In this document: piece by piece, positions 35,635 through 44,300 of the stretch
How the letters are laid out: each line of letters begins with the position of its first letter
Position numbering within the stretch: position 1 is the first letter of the stretch
Source: an uncultured Bacilli bacterium
GTDB taxonomy: Bacteria > Bacillota_I > Bacilli_A > RF39 > UBA660
DNA: 60,933 nt
NCBI GenBank assembly: GCA_947629235.1
Contig: CANRCX010000007.1
Coordinates: 1-60,933 of the forward strand
Reading direction: 5' to 3'
The notes under the pieces: generated by a model
The model's input: only the letters and a program-made list of their open reading frames with translations
The model's database searches: none
Told to the model about the DNA's origin: nothing
Program-made: the position numbers and the translations under genes

Positions 35635-35649
35635 GTGCAATTTTTGCAC
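35635..35649. promoter_or_regulatory. Perfect palindrome GTGCAA-N3-TTGCAC, possible operator
   Basis: A perfect 6+6 inverted repeat at the 3' end of the XRE gene, upstream of the exported-protein gene. Its TTGCAC arm could be a -35 box with TAAATT 17 bases downstream on the minus strand, so a bound protein would block that promoter. Confidence 0.6.
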
Positions 35650-35658
35650 ATCCCTTTT

Positions 35659-36729
35659 TTAATCAAAAATATATTCTTTTATATACTTATTATAATATTG
35701 ATTATATAATTCTTCTTCATCATGACAATTAGCAGAAGTACACTTTATTTCATTATTACTATTTACTATAAAATTATTGTTTGATTTATCAACATAAATA
35801 AATTTATTTAAAAGAATTGAATAACTAATATTTATATTATTTTCAATATTTATATAAAATGTTGAATCTTTTATAAAATAACTTAATCTTACATTATCTT
35901 TTTCTAAAACATAATTACCATCTTCTAAAGTAAATTCTTCTTTTATTTTAGTTGGAATATTAGTATCTGTTTTTGATAAACTTGTTACTCCACCATTTTC
36001 ATTATCAAATATCATATCATCATTAGTAAAATTTGTTTTGAAATTTAATTTTATTATTTCATCATTTATATTAATATATAAATTATTTTTTAAGTCTTCT
36101 ATATTTTTAGCATTAATAATTGAATCATAACCGAAAAAATCAACTAGTATTCTATCTGGTGTTCCTTTATATACTTGTATTTCTTTATCATTATTTTTAT
36201 ATATTAATTTTATTTCATTTACCATTTCATTATTATCATTATTTCTATTTATAATTTGTCCTATTTTTAAATATGATTCTTCTCTAGTAGTTATTAAAAT
36301 ACCGTCAATTATATTATAATTTTCTGATGTTCCACCAACTCTATATACTTGTGTTTTATTATAAGTTTCATAAAAATAATATATTAAAAATGTTATACCA
36401 ATAAGGACTATAGCCAGTGATAAAAATATTGTTGTTATTTTTGATCTTCTATATTTAGTGTTTTGATCAACTAAATAATCTAAGAAATTTTTTTTAACTG
36501 CACTTTGATTTTGTTGATTATTAGTTTCACCATATACAAGTTCATCTAAACTTACATTAAACATTTCACTCATTTTTACTAAGTATTTTAAATCTGGTAT
36601 ATGTTTCCCACTTTCCCATTTACTTATAACACTTCTATCAATAAATAATTCATTTGCTAGTTCTTCTTGACTCATATCTCTTTTTATTCTTAAATCTTTA
36701 ATAAGATTTCCAATCTTTTTTGGATTCAT
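35659..36729 (-). CDS. Membrane-anchored XRE-family regulator
   Basis: About 356 residues from the ATG at 36729 (AAGGAG 7 bases upstream). (Numbers count from 36759.) Residues 15-75 form an XRE helix-turn-helix (IKDLRIKRDMSQEELANELF, then RSVISKWESGKHIPDL). One membrane helix follows at about 107-130, then about 230 residues outside, rich in Asn, Ile and Asp and mostly beta. This one-component design lets an outside signal reach DNA directly. The next gene encodes an exported protein about 80 bases on, probably cotranscribed or coregulated. Confidence 0.85.
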   Translation of the reverse strand: MNPKKIGNLIKDLRIKRDMSQEELANELFIDRSVISKWESGKHIPDLKYLVKMSEMFNVSLDELVYGETNNQQNQSAVKKNFLDYLVDQNTKYRRSKITTIFLSLAIVLIGITFLIYYFYETYNKTQVYRVGGTSENYNIIDGILITTREESYLKIGQIINRNNDNNEMVNEIKLIYKNNDKEIQVYKGTPDRILVDFFGYDSIINAKNIEDLKNNLYININDEIIKLNFKTNFTNDDMIFDNENGGVTSLSKTDTNIPTKIKEEFTLEDGNYVLEKDNVRLSYFIKDSTFYINIENNINISYSILLNKFIYVDKSNNNFIVNSNNEIKCTSANCHDEEELYNQYYNKYIKEYIFD

Positions 36730-36813
36730 AACACTACTCCTTACCATTTTTATTCTCAATGATATTTCTACATTCTCTATGATAATCTTAGCATAAAATA
36801 TTTAATTTTAGAA

Positions 36814-36828
36814 GTGTCAATATTGCAC
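36814..36828. promoter_or_regulatory. Operator-like site upstream of the XRE gene
   Basis: On the minus strand this reads GTGCAATATTGACAC, close to the palindrome at 35635. TTGACA on the same strand overlaps it and may be the -35 box of the XRE gene. Autoregulation is inferred. Confidence 0.5.
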
Positions 36829-36840
36829 AACAAATTAAAA

Positions 36841-36865
36841 AAACAATAATTTTTTCTTATTGTTT
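36841..36865 (-). terminator. Terminator of the spoIIQ-like gene
   Basis: AAACAATAA / TTATTGTTT stem of 9 bp with a 7-base loop at the stop codon, followed on the minus strand by TTTTAATTTG. Confidence 0.82.
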
Positions 36866-37497
36866 TATTCTAATTCATTTACTTTTAATGTATATAAATT
36901 TTCAGGATCCATTGGATTTTCTTTATAATAAACTTCAAAATGTAATAGTGATTTATTTTCTGTATCTAATTTAGATGAAGTAGAACTTGCAATTATTTCA
37001 CCTTGTGATACTTTATAGCCTGTAGCTACTAAAACATCTGTTACATTACTATAAACTGTTTTTAAATTATCATTATGTTTTATAGTTATAACTTTTCCAT
37101 ATACTTCATTTTCTTCAACTGATATAATTTCACCATCTAATACTGATAAAACATCAAAATCTTCATCATTTACATAATCTACTCCTTTATTTTGCATATA
37201 TGTATTTTCAAAATAAATAAGTGATCCTTCTTGTTTTTCTTTATCTGTTTCAAAATCATAAAAATATTTTCCTACTTTTACTTTATCATCAATATATGGT
37301 CTTATAATAGTATCACTTTTTGTACTAACAACTGGACTTAAATCACTTTGAAAAAAATCATCAAGTGTATAATTATATTTTGGTTCTTCAGTTAAATAAT
37401 TTTTTACACCTGTCACTACTAACATTACACTTACAACCATTACTGCTATTACACCAATATAAATTGTTGGCATTAAATATTTTGTATACTTTTCCAT
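36865..37497 (-). CDS. spoIIQ: SpoIIQ-like degenerate M23 peptidase
   Basis: A 210-residue protein with one membrane helix (about 9-29) and an extracytoplasmic LytM/M23 domain (about 95-200). In active M23 enzymes the metal is held by HxGxD and HxH. Here the first reads NKGVD (His to Asn103, Asp107 kept) and the second LLHFEVYY (first His to Leu184, His186 kept), so it should be inactive. Loss of a ligand is also known in B. subtilis SpoIIQ, which links forespore and mother-cell membranes. The gene directly follows spoIID, the order seen in sporulating Firmicutes. Confidence 0.85.
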   Translation of the reverse strand: MEKYTKYLMPTIYIGVIAVMVVSVMLVVTGVKNYLTEEPKYNYTLDDFFQSDLSPVVSTKSDTIIRPYIDDKVKVGKYFYDFETDKEKQEGSLIYFENTYMQNKGVDYVNDEDFDVLSVLDGEIISVEENEVYGKVITIKHNDNLKTVYSNVTDVLVATGYKVSQGEIIASSTSSKLDTENKSLLHFEVYYKENPMDPENLYTLKVNELE

Positions 37498-37500
37498 AAA

Positions 37501-37525
37501 TTCACTCTCCTAGTTATAGAGTGAA
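37501..37525 (-). promoter_or_regulatory. Hairpin overlapping the spoIIQ ribosome binding site
   Basis: TTCACTC / GAGTGAA stem of 7 bp between spoIID and spoIIQ. On the mRNA the AGGAG of spoIIQ is in or beside the 3' arm, so folding would reduce its access. Confidence 0.5.
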
Positions 37526-37539
37526 CATTTTTTTAATTA

Positions 37540-38487
37540 TTATTCATTTATTTTTACTCCTGTATAATAATATTTTAGTATTTCATCATATGAATAACCT
37601 TTTTTAGCCATAGCATTAGCTCCATATTGGCTCATACCAACTCCATGACCATATCCCTTTGTATCAATATAAACTTTATTATCTTTTCTAGTTATTTCAA
37701 CATCTGTACTTCTGAGTCCTAAAAGTGTTCTAAAATTAGTACCTTTAAAAGTTTTTCCATTAACTATAACACTACTTGCTCTTCCTGTTGAACTTTTATT
37801 CACTTTTATACTATCTACTTTATCTGCATTAATACCTAATTTTTTTAAGAAATCTTTTTCTGTAAAACTAACTGTTTTTTCTTTATAATCATATTCACTA
37901 TCCCAACTTGAATCTACACTTTTTAAATAATCTAATTTTTGACTAAATACATTTTCACAATTTTCTGTATATCCATTTGAAATAGAAAAATAAAATGAAA
38001 TAATTACTTTATCTTTATAAGTCATAAATTGATTTTTAGTATCATTTACAGCTTCTTTTATTTTTTCATAATTTTTATCAAAACTACTTCCCCAATTCTT
38101 TTTCATTTGATCAACTGAAATATAACACTGATCTTTAGTTGTTGTTGATAACTTATAGTTTTTATTTGTATTTATTTTATATAATGCAAATGTTCTTGAT
38201 GCTACTGCCATTGCTTTTAACGCTTCAATATCAAAAGATGCTGGCATTTCACAAGCAACTACACCAACTACATAATCTTCTAAATCCATATTTATAGTTT
38301 CATCATCATAAATAATATAAACACTTTGTGTTTTATCTTCTTCTACTATAATTTTATCTTCTTGTTTTTGATTAGTGACTTCTTTTGATGATTCTACTTC
38401 TATTTTATTTTCTTTATTATATTTATGTTGATAACTTGTTATTAATATTATAAAGACAATAAAAAATACTATGATTTTTCTTTTCAT
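37540..38487 (-). CDS. spoIID: SpoIID-type lytic transglycosylase
   Basis: A 315-residue protein with an N-terminal signal anchor (KIIVFFIVFIILITS) and a SpoIID domain. Visible are DLEDYVVGVVACEMPASF with its catalytic-type glutamate, EALKAMAVASRTFAL, and the C-terminal GYGHGVGMSQYGANAMA and YYYTGVKI. SpoIID strips peptidoglycan glycan strands during engulfment. There is no clear ribosome binding site, and a terminator-like hairpin covers the start codon. It heads the spoIID-spoIIQ pair. A related amidase-enhancer role (LytB) is less likely given the neighbour. Confidence 0.92.
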   Translation of the reverse strand: MKRKIIVFFIVFIILITSYQHKYNKENKIEVESSKEVTNQKQEDKIIVEEDKTQSVYIIYDDETINMDLEDYVVGVVACEMPASFDIEALKAMAVASRTFALYKINTNKNYKLSTTTKDQCYISVDQMKKNWGSSFDKNYEKIKEAVNDTKNQFMTYKDKVIISFYFSISNGYTENCENVFSQKLDYLKSVDSSWDSEYDYKEKTVSFTEKDFLKKLGINADKVDSIKVNKSSTGRASSVIVNGKTFKGTNFRTLLGLRSTDVEITRKDNKVYIDTKGYGHGVGMSQYGANAMAKKGYSYDEILKYYYTGVKINE

Positions 38488-38492
38488 AGTAT
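38466..38492 (-). promoter_or_regulatory. Terminator-like hairpin covering the spoIID start codon
   Basis: ATACTATGA / TCATAGTAT, a perfect 9-bp stem with a 9-base loop; on the minus strand the 5' arm contains the spoIID ATG and the 3' arm is followed by TTTTTT. It could terminate transcripts from upstream or hide the start codon. Confidence 0.65.
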
Positions 38493-38504
38493 ATTTTATG
38501 TTTA

Positions 38505-38906
38505 TTAGTTATTTAATATTCTTGCTTTTTCTTTTTCATATTCTTCTTTAGTTAATACTTTATCTTTATATAGTTTGTTTATTTTTTCAAGATCATCATA
38601 TTTATCAGTATTATTTACCTTAGTAGTATTTGTTAAATTTTTATTTGAATCATTATTAAGAAAAATATAATAAACTAAACCTAAAATTCCTGATAATTGA
38701 CAAAGAAATAAGAATACTATTGACCATATTAATATTGTTTCTTTATTTGCTTCAATTTCTGCATCAGATAATTTTGATAAGTCATTAAATTTCATACCAC
38801 CAATAATAATAGGTACCCCAACAATTAAACCTATAATTGTTATACAACATAATACTCCCAATACTATTGCAAAAATACCAGCAACTTTTAATATTGTTTT
38901 ATCCAT
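38505..38906 (-). CDS. SHOCT-domain membrane protein
   Basis: A 133-residue protein with two hydrophobic segments (about 5-36 and 60-85) and a C-terminal SHOCT-type motif (YDDLEKINKLYKDKVLTKEEYEKEKARIL), a short helix pair found at the ends of many small membrane proteins. GGGAG precedes the ATG. It follows rpiB by 18 bases and belongs to the same minus-strand run. Function is unknown. Confidence 0.82.
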   Translation of the reverse strand: MDKTILKVAGIFAIVLGVLCCITIIGLIVGVPIIIGGMKFNDLSKLSDAEIEANKETILIWSIVFLFLCQLSGILGLVYYIFLNNDSNKNLTNTTKVNNTDKYDDLEKINKLYKDKVLTKEEYEKEKARILNN

Positions 38907-38924
38907 TTTTCAAATCTCCCTTCA

Positions 38925-39353
38925 CTACTTTAAATTTCTAATTTTATCTAATCTTCTTTTATGTCTTTCTTCATCTGATGGTTTAGTATTTATAAAATTA
39001 TCTAAAATTTCTTCTAAATTTTCTGTATATTCTGCTAGTGTCATAACATTTGCTTGATTATGACTTCTAGATAAGAATGCTTCTCTTGGAGTATTAACTT
39101 TAGCTGCTATAATATTATGTATTTTATTAGCTGCTATACTCATACCTATTCCAGTACCACATATTAATATTCCAGCATCTACTTTTTTATTATTAATACC
39201 ATTACATAATGAAACGGCATAATCTACATAATCTACATTATTTTCTTCATCACAACCATAGTTTTTATATTCAATATTATGTTTTGTTAAATATTCAATT
39301 ATTCTTTTCTTTAATTCTATTCCATGATGATCATTTGCTATTCCTATTTTCAT
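38925..39353 (-). CDS. rpiB: Ribose-5-phosphate isomerase B
   Basis: Interconverts ribulose 5-phosphate and ribose 5-phosphate in the pentose phosphate pathway. 142 residues, normal for RpiB/LacAB. Visible are IANDHHGIELKKRI, the phosphate-binding CGTGIGMSIAANK and RSHNQANVMTLAEY. Its start overlaps the RDD gene's stop in an ATGA, indicating translational coupling. Confidence 0.95.
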   Translation of the reverse strand: MKIGIANDHHGIELKKRIIEYLTKHNIEYKNYGCDEENNVDYVDYAVSLCNGINNKKVDAGILICGTGIGMSIAANKIHNIIAAKVNTPREAFLSRSHNQANVMTLAEYTENLEEILDNFINTKPSDEERHKRRLDKIRNLK

Positions 39354-40078
39354 TTTTCACTTTCCTTTTTTGTTTTTCTTTTTGATGATTTTTCTTCGTA
39401 TTTAGCTTCTCTTACTTTATTAGTTACTTTCTTTTTTGATGTTTTAGGCTTTTCTTCTGACTCTTCTGTTTCTTCTTTATAATTAGCATCTACTACTAAA
39501 GTATGAGCAAGTAAATCATGAAGACCTACACCATCTTCTCTAAATAAAATCATACCTATTGATGTAAATATTAATCCCATATCTATAAAACCAATTACTG
39601 AGTTTACAGTTAAAAAACTTGGCTTAGATAATGCTAATAATGTAATTATTGTAGCAGAAGATGTAAGTAAACTATTTATTATTCCACTTCTAATAATAAA
39701 TTGATATATATTTAATTTTTCATTATTAGTAGAAACAATTTTTATATTTAATAAAGCTTTTCCAATTGTTTTACCACCGTTATAGAATTGAAATATACAG
39801 AAATATAAAAATGTTACAATTAAACTTATTATTGAAACATATAATCCATTATGTGCTATATCATAAATTAAATCATTATATTCTTCCCCCATTACCATTT
39901 CTGGATTATTACTATCTGAAAATTTAAGAACATATTCTTGATATTCTTTATAAGTATTTTCATATTCTTCTTTATATGGATTAATTAAATCAATATTAGA
40001 GAATATTGATACTATTGCTACAATAAGTATACTATCAACTAAATATGCTAATATTCTTCTAAAAACTGGTTTTTTCAT
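39350..40078 (-). CDS. RDD-family membrane protein
   Basis: A 242-residue protein with three to four hydrophobic segments and the RDD signature spread over RRILAYLVDSILIVAIVSIF, then NGGKTIGKALLNIKIV and VGLHDLLAHTLVVDA. The C-terminus is a long Lys/Glu tail. RDD proteins are suspected transporters or ion exchangers. It shares its first base position with the last base of the gene upstream and overlaps rpiB by 4 bases, so all three are coupled. Confidence 0.85.
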   Translation of the reverse strand: MKKPVFRRILAYLVDSILIVAIVSIFSNIDLINPYKEEYENTYKEYQEYVLKFSDSNNPEMVMGEEYNDLIYDIAHNGLYVSIISLIVTFLYFCIFQFYNGGKTIGKALLNIKIVSTNNEKLNIYQFIIRSGIINSLLTSSATIITLLALSKPSFLTVNSVIGFIDMGLIFTSIGMILFREDGVGLHDLLAHTLVVDANYKEETEESEEKPKTSKKKVTNKVREAKYEEKSSKRKTKKESEK

Positions 40079-41526
40079 TATTTTTTATCCTCCTTTGGCT
40101 TTTTATATAAAAATGAGAATAAACTAGATTTTCTTTTTATTAAACCTGTTATTTTATAATCATTATTTATATTCTGATATATTGAATTAGCTAAATCATA
40201 TAATGAACCTTCTGAAACAGTAAATTGTGCTAAATTTATTACTTCATCATCAATAACTAATGGTACTTTTCCAGAAAAATTAACCTTACATAGTTCTTGT
40301 TTTTGATTATATAAATCAACTTGTAGTCCATATAAAGATGTTATGAACATTGAATAATGATTTTCTCTTATATAGTTATCAAGTACTCCAATTACAGCAT
40401 CTATTTTAGAAAGTCTATCTTTTATTTCTTCTATTGTTTTACATGAACTAATTTCATAATTTATTATAATCAATTCATTATTTAAAGATTTAACTATTTC
40501 TAACATTTTATTAGGATCATAAATAAATCCATCATCTGTAGGTAAATATTTTAAATCTTCATCAATTACATTTCTAAGACCCGTTAAATAATAATTAATA
40601 TTTGGACAATTATCTTTTTTATCCATTACTATACATTTCGCATTTATACTTTTTATAGAATTTAACATATAATTTGAAGATACTGCATAATTATACATAA
40701 ATGGTACTTGTATTTTATCACATTTTATAGGAAATAATGAATAGAACTTAATAGTATCTAAATTTAGAGTTCTATATTTTTGAATATATAATTCTTGAAT
40801 AAATGAATTAAGATTAATACTAGCATAATTAAATATTATTACTTGATCATTTTCTTCAAATTTATAATCAAGATTTACTGAAAATGTTCTAGTATCAAAT
40901 GGTTTTGTTTTAGTTTGAGATAATACTTGAACTTTTTTATCTAAGTCTTTCCATTTTTCACCAGCTTCAGTTAGCATACATTTTACATATTCTTTCATAC
41001 CAGTCATATTTGCAATATTATTTTCTCCAGCTATTACACCTAATTTTACATTAGCTCCTAATTCATAACTTAATATTTGGAAACCTCTATCTATATCTTT
41101 ATAATCGTTAAGTGATTTTTGACAAAGAATAATATGTATAAATATTTTAGCTTGTGTTTGTGATTGAATAGTTCTTAAATATGCTACTAAATGATCTACA
41201 GTACTAGCTGAATCCCAATAACAAATAATATGTAATCTTGAATTTAAATTATTAACTGTTGTAGTTATATTAGTTAAAAGATCATTAGTTAATGTTTCAT
41301 TATTTATATTATTTTCTATCACACTATATGTTAATGGTTCATTTATACCCATACTGAAATTTCTATATGCACTAATATAATCTAAGTAATTATTTGGAAT
41401 AGATACAAATACTCTTTCTTTAGTAAGTCTATCCATATTAGGCATTAACTCACCAGAATAAATATTATATGAATCAGCTTTTTCAACACCAAAACCATTT
41501 ATTAGTAGTAATATATTTCTCTTCAT
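40078..41526 (-). CDS. Degenerate phosphoglycerate mutase-like protein
   Basis: A 482-residue protein that follows the plan of cofactor-independent phosphoglycerate mutase: NILLLINGFGVEKADSYN at the start, a region like GVIAGENNIANMTGMKEYVK, then NDQVIIFNYASINLNSF where active enzymes have FNFRADR, and KVPLVIDDEV near the end. Key metal or catalytic residues are missing: the first Asp (DGxG) is Asn10, no SEVGH-like serine motif is visible, and the DHGN segment reads SSLYG. It is therefore likely an inactive relative with a new role. It lies 34 bases after a Ca2+ ATPase gene. Confidence 0.65.
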   Translation of the reverse strand: MKRNILLLINGFGVEKADSYNIYSGELMPNMDRLTKERVFVSIPNNYLDYISAYRNFSMGINEPLTYSVIENNINNETLTNDLLTNITTTVNNLNSRLHIICYWDSASTVDHLVAYLRTIQSQTQAKIFIHIILCQKSLNDYKDIDRGFQILSYELGANVKLGVIAGENNIANMTGMKEYVKCMLTEAGEKWKDLDKKVQVLSQTKTKPFDTRTFSVNLDYKFEENDQVIIFNYASINLNSFIQELYIQKYRTLNLDTIKFYSLFPIKCDKIQVPFMYNYAVSSNYMLNSIKSINAKCIVMDKKDNCPNINYYLTGLRNVIDEDLKYLPTDDGFIYDPNKMLEIVKSLNNELIIINYEISSCKTIEEIKDRLSKIDAVIGVLDNYIRENHYSMFITSLYGLQVDLYNQKQELCKVNFSGKVPLVIDDEVINLAQFTVSEGSLYDLANSIYQNINNDYKITGLIKRKSSLFSFLYKKPKEDKK

Positions 41527-41560
41527 ATTATCTCCTTTATTATTTTTTTATAATATATTA

Positions 41561-44209
41561 TTATATCATCTTTTTCTTCTTTTTTAAATGCTTATATACT
41601 TCCATAATGACAAGTATTGGTAAAGATATTAAGAATAATATTATTAGATTATAATATGGTATTTGATATGTTTGTAAGAACTTTGATAAGAATGGTACTT
41701 CCATAATTATTATTTGTAGTAAAATACTTGATACAATTGTAAATAATACAAATGGGTTTTTCTTAAAACTATTTTCAAAGATGCTTTTACTTTCACTTCT
41801 ACAATTAATAACATGTATATTTTGAATAAATACCATTAATGCTAAAACATAACCTCTTGCGTGAGCTACTTCCATATTAAATTTATTTATTAATAAATAC
41901 CATACAAAGAATACAAGTATACCAATAAATAAACCTGATATTAATATTTGTTTAACAAGTTCACGTTCAAATAAGCTTTCTTTTGTATCTCTAGGTTTTT
42001 CTTTCATAATTGTATCTGTTTCTCTTTCAAAAGAAAGTGCCATATCTTGAAGACCATCAGTTACTAAATTTAACCAAAGTAATTGAATTGCTACAAGTGG
42101 TATTGGTAAATTAAATGCAATTGCTAGTACAAAGAATAATACTTCTGCTAAACCACAAGATAATAACATTAATGATATTTTTCTTATATTTGAATAAGCA
42201 TTTCTACCTTCTTCTATTCCTGCTACTATTGATGCAAAATTATCATCTATTACTATCATTTTAGCTGTTTCTTTTGCAACATCAGTACCACTTCCCATAG
42301 CAACACCAATATTTGCTGCTTTTATAGCTGGAGCATCATTTACTCCATCTCCTGTTACTGCCACAAATTCACCTTGTCTTTGCAATGATTCAACTATTTT
42401 CAATTTTTGAAGTGGTGTTACTCTTGCAAATACTCTTTTATCTTTTATAAATTCATCAAATTTATCTTCATCTTCAATGTAAAAATCCAAATCACTTCCA
42501 GTAGTAACTTCACTTTTATCTTTTAACATATCTAAATCTTTTGCAATAGCATAAGCAGTAAGCGCATGATCTCCTGTGATCATTAATACTTTAATACCTG
42601 CATTTTTACATTCTTTAACAGCAGCATGCGCTTCTTTTCTAACTGGATCTATAAATCCAACTAAACCTATAAAATTCAAATTATCTATATCTTTTTCACT
42701 ATATTTTTCTTTTTCTTTAATTTCTCCATCACAAAGAGCAATAACTCTATATCCATTTGCTGCCATTTGTTCATTTTGTTCTAATATTTCTTCTTTATTT
42801 AATTTTGTTTGTTTTCCATTTTTATAAGAATGTTTACAAAATTCTAATATTACTTCTAAAGATCCTTTAGCTGTACAATAAACTTTATCATCTTTTTTAT
42901 AAACTACTGCACTAAATTTCTTTTCTGATTCATATGGTACTTCATATAATTTTTTATATTCTATTTTATTTGTTTTTAACTTTCTTGATAAAGCTAAAAA
43001 TGCAATATCAATTGAATCTCCAAAAGAATCCCATTTTCCATTTGTTTTTTCTAACATTGCTTCATTATTTATAAGACCTAGTGTAGATATATATTCAGCA
43101 TTTTTAATATTAGAATTATTTATTGGTATAATATGTCCTATATCATTATAACCATTTCCTTCAATATCAAATTCTTCATTATCTGGTAACATTATTTTTT
43201 TAGCAGTTTGTTCATTTACAGTAAGTGTTCCTGTTTTATCACTTGCTATTACTGTACAACTACCTAAACTTTCTACTGAATTTAATTTTTTTACTATTAC
43301 ATTTCTTTTACTCATTTTATTTGATCCAATAGTAAGTGCCATTGTAAGTGCAAGTGGTAATCCTTCTGGCATTGCTGATACAGAAAGAGCTACTACTGAT
43401 AAAAATATATCAATTGCTGAATAATTTTTTGTATACAATACGATACCTATTATTATAGATATTCCAACTATGATTAATGTTATTTGTTTTGAAAATTTTT
43501 CCATTCTAATAGTTAGTGGTGATTTTGTATCTTCTGTTGTTGTAACTTTTTCTGCTATTTTACCTACTTCTGTTTTAATACCAGTAGATGTTACTACTGC
43601 AAGAGCACGACCTGTTAATACTGATGTTCCTGCATATAACATACATTTTTTAGATATTTCACTAGAAGAAGATGGTTCAAAAGTTTTAGTAACTCCAATA
43701 CTTTCACCAGTAAGTACTGATTCATTTACTGTTAAATTATTAGTAGTTAGAAGTCTTGCATCTGCACAAACTACAGTACCTGGTTCTATTACTATTATGT
43801 CTCCAGGAACTATTGTTGATGAATCTACTTCAAAATGTTTATTTTCTCTTATTACTTTTACTTTAACCTTTATTAAATTTTTAAGTGCTTCACTATTTTG
43901 TTCTGCCTTATATTCTTGAATAGTTGATACTACTGCATCTACTAAAATTATAAATATAATAGCAAAGCCATCTACTATTTCTCCTACTACAAATGATAGT
44001 ATTGCAGCAACTATTAATACATAAATAATTGGATCATTTAATGCACTTAGAAATATTTCTATTTTTGTTTTTTTCTTTTCTTTTGGAAGTTCATTTAATC
44101 CATATTGTTTTAATCTTTTTTTTGCTTCTGATACTTTAAGTCCACTAAGAGAACTATTAAATTCTTTTAATACTTTTCCTTTTTCTAATCTACTATAATC
44201 TTTATTCAT
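41561..44209 (-). CDS. P-type Ca2+-transporting ATPase (P2)
   Basis: An 882-residue cation pump of the SERCA/PMR1-like group. Visible are TGES (actuator), PEGLPLALTMAL in membrane helix 4, the phosphorylated aspartate in SDKTGTLT, the nucleotide-binding KGSLE region, MITGDHALTA, TGDGVNDAPA, and LWLNLVTDGLQD in helix 6 with Asn and Asp ligands. Ten membrane helices fit. It would export Ca2+ (or Mn2+). AGGTG precedes the ATG. A second, diverged pump is at 50632. Confidence 0.95.
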   Translation of the reverse strand: MNKDYSRLEKGKVLKEFNSSLSGLKVSEAKKRLKQYGLNELPKEKKKTKIEIFLSALNDPIIYVLIVAAILSFVVGEIVDGFAIIFIILVDAVVSTIQEYKAEQNSEALKNLIKVKVKVIRENKHFEVDSSTIVPGDIIVIEPGTVVCADARLLTTNNLTVNESVLTGESIGVTKTFEPSSSSEISKKCMLYAGTSVLTGRALAVVTSTGIKTEVGKIAEKVTTTEDTKSPLTIRMEKFSKQITLIIVGISIIIGIVLYTKNYSAIDIFLSVVALSVSAMPEGLPLALTMALTIGSNKMSKRNVIVKKLNSVESLGSCTVIASDKTGTLTVNEQTAKKIMLPDNEEFDIEGNGYNDIGHIIPINNSNIKNAEYISTLGLINNEAMLEKTNGKWDSFGDSIDIAFLALSRKLKTNKIEYKKLYEVPYESEKKFSAVVYKKDDKVYCTAKGSLEVILEFCKHSYKNGKQTKLNKEEILEQNEQMAANGYRVIALCDGEIKEKEKYSEKDIDNLNFIGLVGFIDPVRKEAHAAVKECKNAGIKVLMITGDHALTAYAIAKDLDMLKDKSEVTTGSDLDFYIEDEDKFDEFIKDKRVFARVTPLQKLKIVESLQRQGEFVAVTGDGVNDAPAIKAANIGVAMGSGTDVAKETAKMIVIDDNFASIVAGIEEGRNAYSNIRKISLMLLSCGLAEVLFFVLAIAFNLPIPLVAIQLLWLNLVTDGLQDMALSFERETDTIMKEKPRDTKESLFERELVKQILISGLFIGILVFFVWYLLINKFNMEVAHARGYVLALMVFIQNIHVINCRSESKSIFENSFKKNPFVLFTIVSSILLQIIIMEVPFLSKFLQTYQIPYYNLIILFLISLPILVIMEVYKHLKKKKKMI

Positions 44210-44277
44210 ATTTTCACCTTTACTATTATATTTATTATAAGTTATATTAATAGTTTTTTCAATAATTCATATATAAA

Positions 44278-44300
44278 AAAGAAATTGAATCAATTTCTTT
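44278..44300 (-). terminator. Terminator of gpsA
   Basis: AAAGAAATTG / CAATTTCTTT, a perfect 10-bp stem with a 3-base loop, overlapping the stop codon; T-run on the minus strand. Confidence 0.85.

Noticed and set aside
43470-43919. Long plus-strand frame of 149 codons inside the Ca2+ ATPase gene
   Set aside because: Fully antisense to conserved ATPase motifs, no ribosome binding site, no recognisable protein.
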